Below, piece by piece: positions 20,782-23,078 of a stretch of DNA of 23,078 bases (positions within the stretch are counted from its first letter, which is position 1; every line of letters starts with the position of its first letter). The notes below the pieces were generated by a model. It was not told the DNA's origin. It saw only the letters and a program-made list of their open reading frames with translations, and did not search any database. The DNA comes from JBMNKL01 sp050261495 (lineage in GTDB: Bacteria; Bacillota; Clostridia; Acetivibrionales; DTU013): positions 1 through 23,078 of the forward strand of contig JBLNDI010000056.1 of the NCBI GenBank assembly GCA_050261495.1. The letters run 5' to 3'. The position numbers and the translations under genes were made by a program.

Positions 20782-22050
20782 TTAGTCAAGCAGTCCCAGC
20801 CCGCGAAGCATTTCGCCACGTTTTGCACATATCGTGGCAGACTTCAGCGAAAAAAAGGCCGCGGTTTTCTCCCGGAAATCTATATCCTTTCGCACCAGGC
20901 AATATATGAACCGGTGCATCCAGGCAACCGGCAGCAAAAGTAAGCATTTCTTCGCGTACCGGTACCTTTTGTCAAGCTTGGCGGCAGCCGGGAAAAGCAA
21001 CTTCAAGTACATGGAAACCTTCCCCCCGAAAGTCTCCGCATTTTTCTTCCCGGAATAATACAACATGCGGTTTGCGTTGATGCGCTCATCGCTGCTCTTG
21101 CCGGAAGCCCCTGTATCAAAAATATCCTCTATTAAATTCTCCATAAGCACATCATCCCGGAATTCATCCACCGCCTTTAGGCAGCCATCCGGCAATTCCA
21201 ATCCGAAAAACGTCCGGCAAATCTTCATCAGCGCTCTTGCAAATATATTAACATGAAATTCGGCCGCTTTTCTAAAAAATTTATTCCAGTCGATTTCATT
21301 CCTGTACCGGTCAACCACGAGAAAGAAATCGCATAAATCCCGCAGTTCCAACTCGCTGCTGATAATATGCTTCGCCATGTGAATAACAAGAAATACCGCG
21401 CAGTCCAGCGGACATAACGCAAGAACATTTGCGCCGCTCACAACCACTGGTATGGCGTTCTCCCATACCTGCTCCTCAAGACCGGTTATTTTTTCGTATC
21501 GTTCTTCATTAGGCGCCAACAGTCTGTGCAGCTCGATACTGCCGTAAATTTTGTGCGAATATATTATTTCTTGACCGTCATCTACATCAAGCCCGAACCC
21601 CGATTCTTCGATTATCCTGCCCGCCTCACGCAAATCGCCGGGTTTTACAAGGAGATCGAAATCGCACATGGACCGCAAATTGGGATACGGATACAACTCC
21701 CTTATAACCAGTCCTTTAAGCACAATCACCTCAATTTCCGCCTCGGTAAGCTTTTTAAGAACGCTACCGACGACCGCATAGTTGCGTTCCTGTTCCATGC
21801 CTTTATATAAAGTGTATACGCGGAATTTTTCCAGCAATTCTCCCGGGACATGCAGTCTTTCGCTATTTTCAGCGAGCGGCTTGTATACAATCGTGACAAC
21901 CTGGTGCTTGAGCGCTTCATCCAGCAATTGCGTCCAGTCAACACCCGCTATGTTTTCGACACCGCAATGCCTCATATCTAAAGGTTGGTTCCTGATGCCG
22001 GCTAATACAAGATCAACCAGCATTTTCCGGTTTTTATCTTGTAAATTCAT
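20782..22050 (-). CDS. Nucleotidyltransferase family protein (NTP_transf_5 type)
   Basis: A 422-aa protein with the pol-beta-like nucleotidyltransferase pattern of the uncharacterised family usually called NTP_transf_5. The core is VIVLKGLVIRELYPYPNLRS at about 108-127 and MCDFDLLVKP at 128-137, where D130 and D132 form the metal-binding D-x-D, with a later acidic residue in SIELHRLL (E173). LKG (111-113), the R-x-M-x-D-x-D-L-L-V run and ELH are the recognisable signatures. The C-terminal half is helical and less conserved. ATG at 22050 with AAGG 5 nt upstream; an in-frame ATG at 22077 adds nine residues. It lies in the exopolysaccharide operon, but members of this family also occur in lasso-peptide clusters with HprK-like kinases. 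The substrate is unknown. Confidence 0.83.
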   Translation of the reverse strand: MNLQDKNRKMLVDLVLAGIRNQPLDMRHCGVENIAGVDWTQLLDEALKHQVVTIVYKPLAENSERLHVPGELLEKFRVYTLYKGMEQERNYAVVGSVLKKLTEAEIEVIVLKGLVIRELYPYPNLRSMCDFDLLVKPGDLREAGRIIEESGFGLDVDDGQEIIYSHKIYGSIELHRLLAPNEERYEKITGLEEQVWENAIPVVVSGANVLALCPLDCAVFLVIHMAKHIISSELELRDLCDFFLVVDRYRNEIDWNKFFRKAAEFHVNIFARALMKICRTFFGLELPDGCLKAVDEFRDDVLMENLIEDIFDTGASGKSSDERINANRMLYYSGKKNAETFGGKVSMYLKLLFPAAAKLDKRYRYAKKCLLLLPVAWMHRFIYCLVRKDIDFREKTAAFFSLKSATICAKRGEMLRGLGLLD

Positions 22051-22101
22051 ATGAACCTTGTTTCTCCCGCCAATCATCCAATAAAAGCCTCGCTTGACAT
22101 G

Positions 22102-23078
22102 CTAATCCTGCGAGGCGACAGCAAGGTCTTCCGACGAAGAGACGTCTCCCATTGCGTCCTTGTTTTTACGGGACGTTTTTCTAATTTCCGGTTTATATGT
22201 ATATGTCGGCACAAGCTTTGCCATACATTCTCTCAACGTTTCTTCGCTTTCCATTGAGTTTTCCAGCGCTTTTATGCACATTATAACTTCCTTGAAACTC
22301 ATATCGGTTTGCTTGCCGATAAAAATCTTTTTATGAGCGGTCTTTTCAAGCCCCTCCTCGGCCAGCAGCAATTCCTCGTACAATTTTTCGCCTGGTCTTA
22401 AGCCGGTAAACTCAATCTTGATGTCCACATCCGGTTCCAGCCCGGAAAGCCTTATCAGGTCTCTAGCAAGATCCACTATTTTTACAGGCTCTCCCATGTC
22501 CAGCACAAACACCTCGCCGCCGTTCGCCATTGCGCCCGCCTGTATTACGAGTTGCGCAGCCTCGGAAATAGTCATGAAGTACCTTGTAACCTCAGGATGG
22601 GTAACAGTGACAGGACCGCCCTGCATTATCTGCTTTTGAAACAGCGGTATGACGCTGCCGTTGCTCCCGAGTACATTGCCGAAACGCACCGCCGCAAACT
22701 TGGTCTTGCTCATCCTGTTCATGGATTGTACGATTATTTCGGCCAAACGTTTTGAAGCTCCCATAATGTTTGTGGGATTGACAGCTTTGTCCGTTGAAAC
22801 CAGTATAAATTTTTTCGCCCCGTAATCATCGGCGCGCCTTGCGGTATTTAGCGTACCAAATACATTATTCTTGACAGCTTCCGCGGGGCTTACCTCCATG
22901 AGCGGCACATGCTTGTGGGCTGCCGCATGGAACACCACTCCCGGTCTGTACTTTTCAAATACCTCTTTCAATCTCTCCCTGTCCCTGCATGAACCGATGA
23001 GTACTTCCAAGTCAAGTTTGTCTTTATATGTAAACATGAGCTCATTTTGCAAATCATATGCATTATTTTCATATATAT
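22102..23078 (-). CDS. CapD/FlaA1-type nucleotide-sugar 4,6-dehydratase/epimerase (partial, N-terminus beyond window)
   Basis: Short-chain-dehydrogenase-type enzyme that converts a UDP-HexNAc to a 4-keto-6-deoxy sugar, starting building-block synthesis for surface polysaccharide. The frame stays open through the window edge, where the visible part begins IYENNAYDLQNEL, an internal family segment, so the true start and the NAD-binding GxxGxxG lie outside. Full-length proteins usually also have an N-terminal membrane domain. Seen here (324 residues): VVFHAAAHKHVPLME, VSTDKAVNPTNIMGASKRLAE, AVRFGNVLGSNGSV and GLRPGEKLYEELL. The active-site Tyr of the superfamily is Met in NIMGASK, as in the WbpM/FlaA1 branch. 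It ends 51 nt before the nucleotidyltransferase gene and is the most upstream visible gene of the exopolysaccharide operon. Confidence 0.92.
   Translation of the reverse strand, partial: IYENNAYDLQNELMFTYKDKLDLEVLIGSCRDRERLKEVFEKYRPGVVFHAAAHKHVPLMEVSPAEAVKNNVFGTLNTARRADDYGAKKFILVSTDKAVNPTNIMGASKRLAEIIVQSMNRMSKTKFAAVRFGNVLGSNGSVIPLFQKQIMQGGPVTVTHPEVTRYFMTISEAAQLVIQAGAMANGGEVFVLDMGEPVKIVDLARDLIRLSGLEPDVDIKIEFTGLRPGEKLYEELLLAEEGLEKTAHKKIFIGKQTDMSFKEVIMCIKALENSMESEETLRECMAKLVPTYTYKPEIRKTSRKNKDAMGDVSSSEDLAVASQD

Overview
The window looks like a chromosomal segment of a Gram-positive, probably anaerobic clostridial (Firmicutes) bacterium. The reasons are strong AGGAGG-type ribosome binding sites, sigma-A-like promoters with 17-bp spacers, a V/A-type rotary ATPase operon, a class D sortase next to an LPXTG protein, a BY-kinase/Wzz exopolysaccharide module, and protein sequences that look clostridial. 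The species cannot be named from this sequence. No tRNA, rRNA, CRISPR array, transposase or integrase is visible.

Layout. (1) Positions 1-7273, minus strand: a V/A-type ATPase operon transcribed right to left as H/G-like stalk, C, I, K, F, E, A, B, with B cut by the window edge. It has a strong promoter at 7478-7506 and a leader of about 200 nt carrying a terminator-like hairpin and three 15-nt tandem repeats. (2) 7535-11569, minus: alaS, a HIT-family protein and galE, driven by a near-consensus promoter at 11618-11646. (3) 11653-12859, minus: a class D sortase and a small, very acidic LPKTG surface protein, which has its own promoter. (4) 12950-15256, minus: a polytopic O-antigen ligase/polymerase-like protein fused to TPR repeats. 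(5) 15257-15611: a divergent regulatory region with two inverted repeats, a promoter on each strand and an 11-nt triple repeat. (6) 15612-19339, plus: a five-gene cassette encoding a PqqD-like protein, a 74-aa candidate precursor peptide, an HprK-like kinase, a Ser/His signal-peptidase-like protein and an ABC exporter. (7) 19319-23078, minus: an exopolysaccharide operon of a CapD/FlaA1-type nucleotide-sugar dehydratase (partial), a family-5 nucleotidyltransferase, a Wzz-like chain-length protein and a CpsD-like BY-kinase.

The most interesting part is cassette (6). It has the logic of a ribosomally made, post-translationally modified peptide (RiPP) pathway: a recognition protein (PqqD/RRE type), a short peptide whose N-terminus has the YxxP motif read by lasso-type RREs, a kinase, a protease, and an exporter without its own peptidase domain. 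It has no lasso cyclase, transglutaminase-like leader peptidase, radical SAM enzyme, YcaO or Lan enzyme, so it is not a complete known class. It runs antisense inside an otherwise minus-strand exopolysaccharide locus, and its last gene overlaps cpsD tail to tail by 21 bp. The neighbouring nucleotidyltransferase is of a family that accompanies HprK-like kinases in paeninodin-type lasso clusters, so it may act in trans. I propose a minimal kinase-tailored secreted peptide system associated with exopolysaccharide. This is inference from gene content.

Start codons were chosen by ribosome binding site and family N-terminus and are stated per gene. Motif positions are counted from the chosen start.
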